Shown: positions 57,027 to 64,000 of the stretch, piece by piece
Layout of the letters: every line of letters begins with the position of its first letter
Numbering within the stretch: the stretch's first letter is position 1
Assembly: GCA_052379845.1 (NCBI GenBank)
Contig: JBQTCF010000020.1
Direction: 5' to 3' (one strand)
Length of the DNA stretch: 64,000 bases
Source: Roseinatronobacter sp052379845
Lineage (GTDB): Bacteria > Pseudomonadota > Alphaproteobacteria > Rhodobacterales > Rhodobacteraceae
The notes under the pieces: model-generated
The model's input: the letters and a program-made list of their open reading frames with translations, nothing else
What the model was told of the DNA's origin: nothing
Database searches by the model: none
Made by a program: the position numbers and the translations under genes

Positions 57027-57998
57027 ATGGGTAAATCCAGCAGCGCCCCATCCCCAGACCCCCGAATGGGTGAAGCGGCAGTAAAGTCTGCTCAGACAGG
57101 CGAGCGCTATCTGGAATGGATGCAGGCCATGTCTGGTGTGGCCCAAGACTGGGCTGAAGAAGACCGAGGACGATACAAAGCCACATTCCGACCGCTTGAA
57201 GATCGCATGATCGCGGACGCCGAAAATCATGCTTCACCCGAAAGGAAAGCCAGCGCGGCAAGCGAAGCAATCGCAGACGTAAGACAGCAAGCCAATCTTG
57301 GTCGTCAACAAAGCCAGCGCCAAATGGCCGCAATGGGCGTGAACCCAGCATCAGGCCGGTTCGCCGCCGAGCAGCGCCGCGCGGTTACCGCTGAGTCCTT
57401 GTCCGCAGCTGGCGCAAGCAACATGGCACGCCGGCAAGTTGAAGCCGTTGGCGATGCTAAAATGGCAGATGTGGTCAATATGGGGCGCGGCATGGCAGTG
57501 AACCCCGGCACAAGCTTGGGGCTGGCCGGGAATATGGCCTCATCTGGGTTCGGTGGGGCAATGCAAGGACATGGCCAGGCTGGTTCAATTTACGGACAGC
57601 AGCACAATGCTCAAATGCAAGCGTGGCAAGCAAACCAAAACCAAAGTGCTGGGATCGGTCAGGGCATTGGAATGCTCGCCGGGGCCTTCATGTCATCGAA
57701 GGATTCCAAGACCAACAAGAAGAAGTCCATGGGTGTTCTGGACGCGGTCAAGGACATGCCCGTGGAAGAATGGGAATACAAGAAGGGCATGGGCGATGGC
57801 GGCGGTCGCAAGCACATCGGGCCTTATGCCGAGGACTTCGCCGAGAAAACCGGTTTGGGCAATGGCCGCGAAATCAGCGTCATCGATGCCGTTGGCGTCA
57901 ACATGGGCGCCACCAAAGAGCTTGCCGCACAGGTCGATCGCATCGAATCCAAGATCGACAGCATTGGCGGGCGCAAGAAGGTGAAGGAGGCCGCGTAA
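57027..57998 (+). CDS. Virion protein with C-terminal S74-type chaperone domain
   Basis: A 323-residue protein, AAGGAG upstream of the ATG at 57027. Residues 1-230 are helical and Gln/Ala/Gly rich (WMQAMSGVAQDWAEEDRGRY). Residues ~230-323 resemble the S74 intramolecular chaperone: SSKDSKTNKKK, MPVEEWEYKKG, KHIGPYAEDF, SVIDAVGVNMGATKELAAQV. In tail spikes this domain folds a trimer and cuts itself off. The usual Ser/Lys dyad is hard to assign, so self-cleavage is uncertain. Confidence 0.7.
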   Translation: MGKSSSAPSPDPRMGEAAVKSAQTGERYLEWMQAMSGVAQDWAEEDRGRYKATFRPLEDRMIADAENHASPERKASAASEAIADVRQQANLGRQQSQRQMAAMGVNPASGRFAAEQRRAVTAESLSAAGASNMARRQVEAVGDAKMADVVNMGRGMAVNPGTSLGLAGNMASSGFGGAMQGHGQAGSIYGQQHNAQMQAWQANQNQSAGIGQGIGMLAGAFMSSKDSKTNKKKSMGVLDAVKDMPVEEWEYKKGMGDGGGRKHIGPYAEDFAEKTGLGNGREISVIDAVGVNMGATKELAAQVDRIESKIDSIGGRKKVKEAA

Positions 57999-57999
57999 G

Positions 58000-58773
58000 A
58001 TGGCATTCGCTGGCGCTTTCCTCAAAGGCATGGCCGGTGGTGTCACCGCCCGAAACGATTACGACCTGCGCCAGCGGGAGATTTCCGCAATAGAAGCATT
58101 GGGGCAGAAGCGTTCGGAAAGCAGACAGGGAATGTCGTTGTCGCCCGATTCCATGCAGCCCGCCAACCAGAACAGTGCTTTGCGCGGCCAATCCCGCCCG
58201 CGTGCTGGAATGGGATCGCAGGAAGTTCGGTTCAACAACTGGATGAGCAATCCCGATCTGGCGCGTGGGATTATGGAAACCGCCGATGATCTGGGCATGG
58301 ACCCTTTGGACCTTGCCACGATCATTTCCTATGAGACTGCCGGAACCTTTGACCCGACAAAGCGGGGGCCAACGACACAATGGGGCCAGCATCGCGGCCT
58401 GATCCAGTTCGGAGAGCCACAAGCACGCCAGCATGGTGTGAACTGGGATGATCCAATCCGGTCGCAACTGGGGCGTGATGGCGCAATCGCGCGATACTAT
58501 CGCAGCAGCGGATGGAAGCCGGGTATGGGGCTGATGGACGCCTATTCCATCGTAAACGCAGGCGGCCCAGGCCTTCACCATCGTTCAGACGCCAATAACG
58601 GGGGTGCCCCCGGAACCGTGGCTGACAAGGTCAATTCACAGATGGCCGGTCATCGCCAGAAAGCAGAGGCTATGCTGACACGCTTTCAGTCATCATCGCC
58701 GGAACCAGAACAAGACAACGAACCGTCCACATGGGGCTGGGCAAGAGAATACCAAAGGGGTAACGCGCGATGA
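58000..58773 (+). CDS. Virion transglycosylase-like protein
   Basis: A 257-residue protein with AAGGAGG upstream. LDLATIISYETAGTFDPTKR with the Glu as likely catalytic residue, then HRGLIQFGEPQARQHGV, is a lysozyme/transglycosylase-like pattern. It probably opens the peptidoglycan during DNA entry. ATGA overlap with the next gene. Confidence 0.7.
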   Translation: MAFAGAFLKGMAGGVTARNDYDLRQREISAIEALGQKRSESRQGMSLSPDSMQPANQNSALRGQSRPRAGMGSQEVRFNNWMSNPDLARGIMETADDLGMDPLDLATIISYETAGTFDPTKRGPTTQWGQHRGLIQFGEPQARQHGVNWDDPIRSQLGRDGAIARYYRSSGWKPGMGLMDAYSIVNAGGPGLHHRSDANNGGAPGTVADKVNSQMAGHRQKAEAMLTRFQSSSPEPEQDNEPSTWGWAREYQRGNAR

Positions 58774-60908
58774 GCTTTTTTGCTGGATTTGTCCAAGGCG
58801 TTTTTCAAGGCAAAGATTGGCGTGAGGCGCGCGATGATCGCAAGCGCCGCCGCGAATTCGAGGATGAGGATCGGGAATGGACCGGCGAGGCGCGTGGGCG
58901 CCAACGTGATGTCTGGGGCCAGCAAGACGAGGACCGCGAACGCCGTAACCGGCAAAGCGATGAAGATCGTCGTGTCACACAATCCGAACGTGAGCGCCGC
59001 GAAGCATTGGAGCGGCAGGAACGCGAATTGCTGGGCGGCTTGTTCGATGGCAACCGCGATCAGGGGCTGTCCGCTTCCGAAGCCCTGCCCGATGGCCGTG
59101 ACACGCGACAAGACACCCGCCCGCCACAGCGCCGCAGCCTGACACTGGAAGGGCTGGGACAGGTCGGCGCATCAGCGCAAGGCCAGATGTCCAATGACTT
59201 GCTGGCAGACCGTGTGGCACGACAGGAGCCGGTCCGAACGTCACCACAACCGAGGGTGGCGGGACAACCAACAGACCCGCGCACCCCCGATGCGACAACA
59301 AGCGCGGCTGATGGACGAATGGATCCCCGCGCGGGCCAGCCTGTGCAGCCTCTGCAAGCAGCGCAACAAATGCCGCAACAACCGCAAGCGCCTCGTCAAT
59401 GGATCGACAGCACCCCGCCCATTGTTGTGCAGACGCCAAGCGGCCCTATTCGACAAGATGTTTTGCCACCAGCGCCACGGCCCGCAAACCCAACACGTCA
59501 GATCGCACCTGATACAGATATGTATGATCGGCAGGCTTGGCGCGGGCTTTCGCTGAACAATCTCATCGCAAGCCCCGCCGCTGCCAGCACAGTGCAGGAC
59601 AGCGTAACAACCGGCACGCCCTACACCGCAGCGGAATTGCCGCCCCGCGCGCAGCAAAACCTGCCAGTGTCCGATGACCACCCCTTCAGGGGTGCGATTG
59701 AACGCGACCGCGCGCGCGGCGGCCTGAGTTCGGCGGCTGACACCCAGAACCCGCAAATCGGCCGGCGTATCGCGCTGGGTGTGTCCGATATTGCTGACCG
59801 GCTGCAAAACCCGCAGATCGATACATCATCGCCGGAGTTTCAGGAATTCCAGCGCATGAACCCCGAAGCAGCCACACAAGCGATTGAGCAAAGCCAAGCC
59901 GCACAGCAGCGCCAAGCCCAACGTCAGGCCGAACGTGAGGCTATCGCGGGCAGTCGGCGCAATCAAGGCACGCAACAGCCCCCTGCCCCAGCGCCAGCGC
60001 CACAAGGCAGCCAGCCCCAAGGCGCAGATGCTCAGCCCCGCGCTGCGCGCCGCGATGTTGACCTGCGCATATCCGGCAGGCAGGCTGACCTTGGCGGTGT
60101 TGCCGATGCGGTCACATCAACCGATAGCGGGACGCCCATTTTATCCGTGCGCCGCGGTGAAAATGAAATCGCTCAATCCGCAGGCATGAGTGCGGCACGG
60201 GCGCTGCGACCCGGCAGCCAGCAAGCCCCGAACCGCACACAGGTCAGGGAATCCGCACGCCGTGTGGTCAAGCGTTTCGAGGATCATGATATCGAACGCA
60301 TCGAAAGTTTCTATGTTCAGCAAGGTGACTTCGCCAAAGCCAAAGCGTTCCGCGATTGGGCAGGGGCAGCAAACACCCGGCGCGGCATGGAGAAGTGGGC
60401 CGAAGCCATGACGTATTGGGGGATGAACGATGATGAAAATTTCCTCGACGCCATCACTCAAGTTTACAATTCGCAAGGCTATTACGATGATGGCCTGACT
60501 GCCGTTCGAGAGGGCACCAGCTTTGAATTTGACCAGCAAGGTCAGATCATCGGGGCAACCGTCACTTTCCGCGACGAATCCACCGGCCAAACCTTCCGGC
60601 AGCAGATCAATGGTCCGCGCGACCTGATCGGGTCCGCGATCATTGGGGCACTGGCGCCGGAATCGGTGTTTGACATCATGGAACAAGCCATAGGCGGGTT
60701 CGGGCCGCAGCAGCAGCAAGGCCAGATCACACCGGCGCAGCGCGTCAGTATCCGCCAGCAAGCCATGAAAGAGGCCGAAGCCGCCGCCGGTCTGGGCGGT
60801 CAGGTCACACCGGAAATGATCGATCAAGCCGAAGAACGCATACTCAGCCGCATGATGGGCGGGGTTGGCGCGGGTGTAGGTGGTGATGTTCCCCTACTGA
60901 CCGAATAA
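58770..60908 (+). CDS. Ejection-type internal virion protein
   Basis: A 712-residue protein. The N-terminus has a hydrophobic start (SFFAGFVQGVFQG) and then an Arg/Glu/Asp-rich helix; residues 100-450 are Gln/Pro/Arg-rich and disordered; the C-terminal 250 residues are globular (RRVVKRFEDHDIERIESFYV). Features fit proteins carried in the head and ejected with DNA. No exact family. Confidence 0.58.
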   Translation: MSFFAGFVQGVFQGKDWREARDDRKRRREFEDEDREWTGEARGRQRDVWGQQDEDRERRNRQSDEDRRVTQSERERREALERQERELLGGLFDGNRDQGLSASEALPDGRDTRQDTRPPQRRSLTLEGLGQVGASAQGQMSNDLLADRVARQEPVRTSPQPRVAGQPTDPRTPDATTSAADGRMDPRAGQPVQPLQAAQQMPQQPQAPRQWIDSTPPIVVQTPSGPIRQDVLPPAPRPANPTRQIAPDTDMYDRQAWRGLSLNNLIASPAAASTVQDSVTTGTPYTAAELPPRAQQNLPVSDDHPFRGAIERDRARGGLSSAADTQNPQIGRRIALGVSDIADRLQNPQIDTSSPEFQEFQRMNPEAATQAIEQSQAAQQRQAQRQAEREAIAGSRRNQGTQQPPAPAPAPQGSQPQGADAQPRAARRDVDLRISGRQADLGGVADAVTSTDSGTPILSVRRGENEIAQSAGMSAARALRPGSQQAPNRTQVRESARRVVKRFEDHDIERIESFYVQQGDFAKAKAFRDWAGAANTRRGMEKWAEAMTYWGMNDDENFLDAITQVYNSQGYYDDGLTAVREGTSFEFDQQGQIIGATVTFRDESTGQTFRQQINGPRDLIGSAIIGALAPESVFDIMEQAIGGFGPQQQQGQITPAQRVSIRQQAMKEAEAAAGLGGQVTPEMIDQAEERILSRMMGGVGAGVGGDVPLLTE

Positions 60909-60911
60909 GAA

Positions 60912-60934
60912 AAGGCCCCCGAATTGGGGGCCTT
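60912..60934. terminator. Bidirectional terminator
   Basis: AAGGCCCCC and GGGGGCCTT form a 9-bp stem with a GAATT loop. It lies between the rightward late genes and the leftward antirepressor gene. Confidence 0.82.
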
Positions 60935-60941
60935 GTGTTGT

Positions 60942-61721
60942 TCAAATGGCCAAACTCAGGCTGGGCTTGATCAGCTTCGCAAGCGCAGTCAGACCTTTGG
61001 GGGTCACTCTTACCTGTTCCGTGACCTTTTCAGAGCCATCGGCGCGCAGAACAGTTGTCACCTTGTGTTCAAGCATACCGGCAGTCGTTTTGCTCTGATA
61101 GCCCAGCCAGCTTGCAGATCCCGCGCGCTTGTATATCCAGCCGTTGCGACTCAGATAATCGAACAGGTCTTTAGGCCGCATCTGCAATGCTTTGGCTGCC
61201 TCAGTGATATTCAGGCTGCCATCAGCCTTACTCAAGCGATCCAATGCTTCCTCAGATGGCAAGAGTTCCTGAACGCGCTGCTCCAGCTTCTCGGTGCGCT
61301 CACTATAATTCAGCAACAGGTTGCGAAGCTGCGTCGGGTTGTTCAGGTCGATTGTGCCGCCATCCCGCGCCACACGCTTGACTTCTGCTTCCAGCGTATT
61401 GAACGCTGAAATGTAGGACAGCTTCCATTTTAGAGCCTTCGTGCCAGTGAAACCCATGGCCAGCAATGTGAACCCGTCACGGTCCATATCGAAGCTACGG
61501 TATGTCTGGCCGTTGGAAGGCTCAACATATGGGGTCTGCATAAAATTATGCAGACCTAGATCAGGCTCTTGCTGGATTAGATTGTCGATGCTGTTAAGAA
61601 CCGACCGGTGTTCTTTGCCAAAAAACGCGGCCACATCACGGCTGTTGGCAAATACTTCACCTTCGCGCGCGAACACAACTGGCTGACGTTCCGCATTTAT
61701 TGCTACATCTTGCTGGTTCAT
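60942..61721 (-). CDS. Phage antirepressor (Rha N-terminus, KilAC-type C-terminus)
   Basis: A 259-residue protein. Residues ~10-110 are Rha-like (FANSRDVAAFFGKEHRSVLN, FDMDRDGFTLLAMGFTGTKA). The C-terminal part (ALQMRPKDLFDYLSRNGWIY, KGLTALAKL) matches the KilAC antirepressor domain. GGAGG ribosome site; ATG shares a base with the upstream stop (TAATG). Antirepressors inactivate the CI repressor. This one is far from the immunity genes and faces against the late genes. Confidence 0.88.
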   Translation of the reverse strand: MNQQDVAINAERQPVVFAREGEVFANSRDVAAFFGKEHRSVLNSIDNLIQQEPDLGLHNFMQTPYVEPSNGQTYRSFDMDRDGFTLLAMGFTGTKALKWKLSYISAFNTLEAEVKRVARDGGTIDLNNPTQLRNLLLNYSERTEKLEQRVQELLPSEEALDRLSKADGSLNITEAAKALQMRPKDLFDYLSRNGWIYKRAGSASWLGYQSKTTAGMLEHKVTTVLRADGSEKVTEQVRVTPKGLTALAKLIKPSLSLAI

Positions 61722-62104
61722 TATGCTGCCTCCGCCCATTCGCGCACTTCCTTGTAGATCAGATGCCCAAGTGGGCCATCACACGGCGCATGTTCTCCGA
61801 AAAAGGTGTATGCTGCGATTTTCAGAAGCACGTCACGCGGCTCCTGTGATGGTGTTTGAACCACTTCATCAGCGAGTGCTAAGGCGTGATCGGACTTTGA
61901 AACGGAAAACCCTTCCGGTGCGGTGTCTGCGGTCGCCCGTGCGCTACGCCAAATGTCGAACGCTTCCTGAACTGGTGTTTTTGCCTTGCAGCCATTCAGG
62001 CCTGCCAAGGCGAAGTAGAAAAAAGCAGCATCGGTGAAATACCTTTTACGGCAGGACTCGCCTTCCCTCCGCACAGGTGTAGTGATAGTGCTGGCCATAG
62101 CCAT
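61721..62104 (-). CDS. Hypothetical protein upstream of antirepressor
   Basis: A 127-residue helical protein, GGGAG upstream of the ATG. KRYFTDAAFFYFALAGLNGC and PRDVLLKIAAYTFFGEHAPC are seen. It is co-transcribed with the antirepressor gene. No family recognised. Confidence 0.6.
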   Translation of the reverse strand: MAMASTITTPVRREGESCRKRYFTDAAFFYFALAGLNGCKAKTPVQEAFDIWRSARATADTAPEGFSVSKSDHALALADEVVQTPSQEPRDVLLKIAAYTFFGEHAPCDGPLGHLIYKEVREWAEAA

Positions 62105-62234
62105 TGTGCGATCTCCCTTTTAGATCGTGCTTCGGTTAGGCCGCGTTTGGTGCTCCAACACCTTGCGCGGCTGATTTATTTATGGCATACCTTAGAGCAT
62201 CGCGTCAAGCATCACTTTAAGTATAGGTTCCAGC

Positions 62235-62459
62235 ATGAAGGAAAACATAAAAGTCAGAGAGAATCGACTGCGCAGAATGGCGGATCGGCAAGGGCTTAGG
62301 TTGATGAAGAGTCGCTCTCGTGATGTAAATGCCATAGATTATGGTCTTTATGCGCTGATAGACCATCAGCATGGAGGGGCGATTAACCCTGCTCTTGCTA
62401 ATCGCTGGACGTGCAGTTGGACCCTCGATGACGTTGAGGAATACTTGACTTCAGACTAG
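62235..62459 (+). CDS. Small conserved-type hypothetical protein
   Basis: A 74-residue basic protein: IKVRENRLRRMADRQGLRLM and AIDYGLYALIDHQHGG. I recall short proteins of this pattern in many alphaproteobacteria and their phages; function unknown. Divergent from the antirepressor operon. Confidence 0.65.
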   Translation: MKENIKVRENRLRRMADRQGLRLMKSRSRDVNAIDYGLYALIDHQHGGAINPALANRWTCSWTLDDVEEYLTSD

Positions 62460-62490
62460 ATTAAATTGAGCAAAATAGGTCGCTTGCAAA

Positions 62491-62913
62491 ATGAAAAATA
62501 CAAAACTCATCAATGCCTTAGCCGTGTCATCTGCTGTTTTGATATCCGGCTGCGTGAGTGGATCGCAGGAAACTATGACTGGCCCATCTGGGCAACAGAT
62601 GTCGGTGGCGAAGTGCAGTCAGTCCCCTAGCGGGTGTTACCAGCAAGCCTCGAACACATGCCAAGGGCCTTATCAGGTCACCGATAGTTATCGCAAAATG
62701 GGTGGATTGCTCGCCGATGCAATTCCGGGGCCGGTTTCTTGGTATTACATGACGTATCAGTGCGGACCGAGTGACGGGCGCACCCCATCATTCCCAATGC
62801 GAGGCGCCGCATACACGCCACCGCAGCCGCAGCAAGTAGTGCAGCCCCATCGCACGCCAAGCACAACGAATTGCAACCAAGTCGGCACTTCTGTCATTTG
62901 CAATCATTATTGA
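62491..62913 (+). CDS. Lipoprotein, possible lysogenic-conversion gene
   Basis: A 140-residue protein with a lipoprotein signal peptide ending VLISGC (Cys21). The mature part has several cysteines and a Pro/Gln-rich tail. It lies in a small-gene island within late virion genes, so it may act in the lysogen's envelope, for instance in exclusion of other phages; this is inference. Confidence 0.7.
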   Translation: MKNTKLINALAVSSAVLISGCVSGSQETMTGPSGQQMSVAKCSQSPSGCYQQASNTCQGPYQVTDSYRKMGGLLADAIPGPVSWYYMTYQCGPSDGRTPSFPMRGAAYTPPQPQQVVQPHRTPSTTNCNQVGTSVICNHY

Positions 62914-62921
62914 TTTAGGGT

Positions 62922-63179
62922 TCAGGGCTTCCCAACCATCATTCGGCCAGTGAAGTAAGCAACTGGCAGGCCTATAATCATGGCCAGCCCTACTGGAACG
63001 CCCAAAAGCGCCAACATGATTACAGCCACGCCTGAAGCCCAAATGCCGCTCACCATCACCGAATTGAACACGCACAATTCCGCAAGCCATTCAGGAAAGT
63101 TATCAGCGTCGAAGCACGAAATTAGCGCCAAGACGCCAATAGCCAGATAGGGCACCAAGAATATAAGGTATTGATCCAC
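62922..63179 (-). CDS. Small membrane protein
   Basis: An 85-residue protein with two or three transmembrane helices (LIFLVPYLAIGVLALISC, MVSGIWASGVAVIMLALLG, VGLAMIIGLPVAYFTG). GTG start, weak ribosome site. Convergent with the lipoprotein gene. Confidence 0.55.
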   Translation of the reverse strand: MDQYLIFLVPYLAIGVLALISCFDADNFPEWLAELCVFNSVMVSGIWASGVAVIMLALLGVPVGLAMIIGLPVAYFTGRMMVGKP

Positions 63180-63249
63180 TGGAAAGCCGCATTTTTGGTT
63201 GGGCTTTCAGCTTACTGATGTTTATGGGGCCACGCAAGTTAGACGGTCC

Positions 63250-63299
63250 AGACACAACATATAGTCTTTATTGATAGGCCGATTCAATATATTGTGTCT
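63250..63299. promoter_or_regulatory. AT-rich inverted repeat before the large ejection gene
   Basis: AGACACAACATAT (63250-63262) is repeated in reverse complement with one mismatch at 63287-63299. A TTGATA lies between the arms. It could be a promoter or operator for the gene at 63328. Confidence 0.45.
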
Positions 63300-63327
63300 A
63301 AATCGCCCCAAGCCAGAGGTTCTCGCC

Positions 63328-64000
63328 GTGTCAAACCTTTTCGACCGCGACTATGCAGCCGCCAATCGTTCCCCGTTTCAAAAGGTAGAGGACATCGCGC
63401 GGCAATCCCGTGTTCCGGTCAATGTTCTTCTGACCTTGGGGGAGCGGGCGAAGGTCGAAAAGCCGGAGGATTTGATTTCGGTTGCCCAAACCGCCGCTGA
63501 AGAACTTGGCCCCGCGATCAGTGAGGGGCAAGATATTCGCGAGATTATCCGGTCCATGGCCGGTGACGAATCCGATGCCTTCTTTCAGCGCGCCCGTGAG
63601 ATAGGCAACGAGCTTTATCCAGACCGCATGCAGGCCGCACAGGCGCAGCGCCAGCAGGCCGCCAGCGCACAGGGCAGGCGCGGTATCGGCGAGAACCTTG
63701 CCATGGGTGCCAAGCAGTATCCCGAAGGGTTCCTGTCCGGTGTCGGGCGCGGCATCCAGATGCTTGGATTCGATGATGCAGGCAATGCGGTTGTTCAATT
63801 CGCAGAAGATACCTTTGGCCAATCCGAAGATGAGAAAGCCCGCAGTGCCGCCATCGCGGAACAAAGCCGACTGGATCAGGAAATCTTTGACGGGTTCATA
63901 GCGGCTGCCCCCGGCATTCTGGGCGATATCGCTGCGTCCGTTGCCGGTGCAAAAACAGGTGCGGCCATCGGGGCGGTTGCGGGGCCGAAGGGCGTGGTTG
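63328..64000 (+). CDS. Large internal virion/ejection-type protein (5' part only)
   Basis: Open frame from a GTG with AGAGG upstream, running off the window after about 224 codons. It starts MSNLFDRDYAAANRSPFQKV and has a helical N-terminus, a Gln/Ala-rich helix and Gly/Ala hydrophobic stretches (AAAPGILGDIAASVAGAKTG) that could enter membranes. Similar N-termini occur in very long ejection proteins of short-tailed phages. Length and C-terminus cannot be seen. Confidence 0.65.
   Translation, partial: MSNLFDRDYAAANRSPFQKVEDIARQSRVPVNVLLTLGERAKVEKPEDLISVAQTAAEELGPAISEGQDIREIIRSMAGDESDAFFQRAREIGNELYPDRMQAAQAQRQQAASAQGRRGIGENLAMGAKQYPEGFLSGVGRGIQMLGFDDAGNAVVQFAEDTFGQSEDEKARSAAIAEQSRLDQEIFDGFIAAAPGILGDIAASVAGAKTGAAIGAVAGPKGVV

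Larger units (their letters stand above)
21399..64000 (+). mobile_element. Temperate prophage, podovirus-like, right end outside the window
   Basis: Everything from the tRNA end to the window edge reads as one phage genome: integrase, leftward early operon with RecT, immunity region, rightward replication/modification genes, packaging, head, tail and ejection genes. A P22-like portal with an N4-gp56 type capsid and an S74 protein points to a short-tailed virion. No second copy of the tRNA end is seen, so attR lies beyond 64,000. No single large deletion is evident; one small gene is frameshifted. Confidence 0.93.

Overview
The window joins a stretch of bacterial chromosome (about 1-21,400) to most of a temperate-phage genome (about 21,400 to the right edge, still open at 64,000). 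The host looks like an alphaproteobacterium of the Rhodobacteraceae group. The basis is high GC, a TAXI-type TRAP transporter with a fused permease, an iron-sulphur photolyase of the CryB/PhrB kind, a DUF2793 protein of the type found with gene transfer agents, and leuB of typical alphaproteobacterial form. This placement is inference; no rRNA gene is present to confirm it.

Chromosomal part. From the left: an MFS permease, a DUF2793 protein, a DUF305 periplasmic protein, a leftward cluster (SDR, 6-4 type photolyase, HisC-like aminotransferase), a tiny DUF2798 membrane protein preceded by a perfect 17-bp inverted repeat, and ileS. These are followed by a VOC protein, a TAXI-TRAP operon (binding protein, hairpin, fused permease, universal stress protein), a leftward polysaccharide-type pair (GT2 glycosyltransferase and an oxidoreductase-epimerase fusion), leuB, and a di-haem cytochrome c peroxidase with a perfect FNR-type box upstream.

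Prophage. Integration is next to tRNA-Ser(UGA); a tyrosine integrase gene follows, with a pair of 14-bp direct repeats between tRNA and integrase that could be arm sites. A leftward early operon (30237 down to 22810) carries RecT, a GapR/DUF2312-like protein, HNH nucleases and many small coupled genes. The immunity region (30268-31485) has a CI-type S24 repressor, a Cro-like protein, and two pairs of 17-bp operators about 930 bp apart, an arrangement like lambda OL and OR. The rightward early operon encodes a PAPS-reductase-like protein, C5 and N6-adenine-type methyltransferases, a RusA-like resolvase and a replication-type protein, joined by mostly ATGA-type stop/start overlaps and interrupted by HNH-AP2 genes. 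After a terminator at 39252 come the packaging and virion genes: TerS, a head-spike/lectin-like protein lying between TerS and TerL, TerL, a P22-like portal, a scaffold-like protein, a CsrA-like regulator, an N4-gp56 type capsid protein, adaptors, fibre proteins, an S74-chaperone protein, a transglycosylase-like protein and ejection-type proteins. This points to a podovirus-like temperate phage. An antirepressor and small membrane or lipoprotein genes interrupt the late region at 60.9-63.2 kb.

Most interesting points: a CsrA-like gene directly before the capsid gene, whose leader contains a hairpin presenting GGA in its loop; the OL/OR-like operator set; a family of four HNH/AP2 genes, one of which ends with a copy of the methyltransferase tail it follows; a secreted small protein overlapping the repressor gene; and a 14-bp tandem duplication that frameshifts the last gene of the leftward operon.
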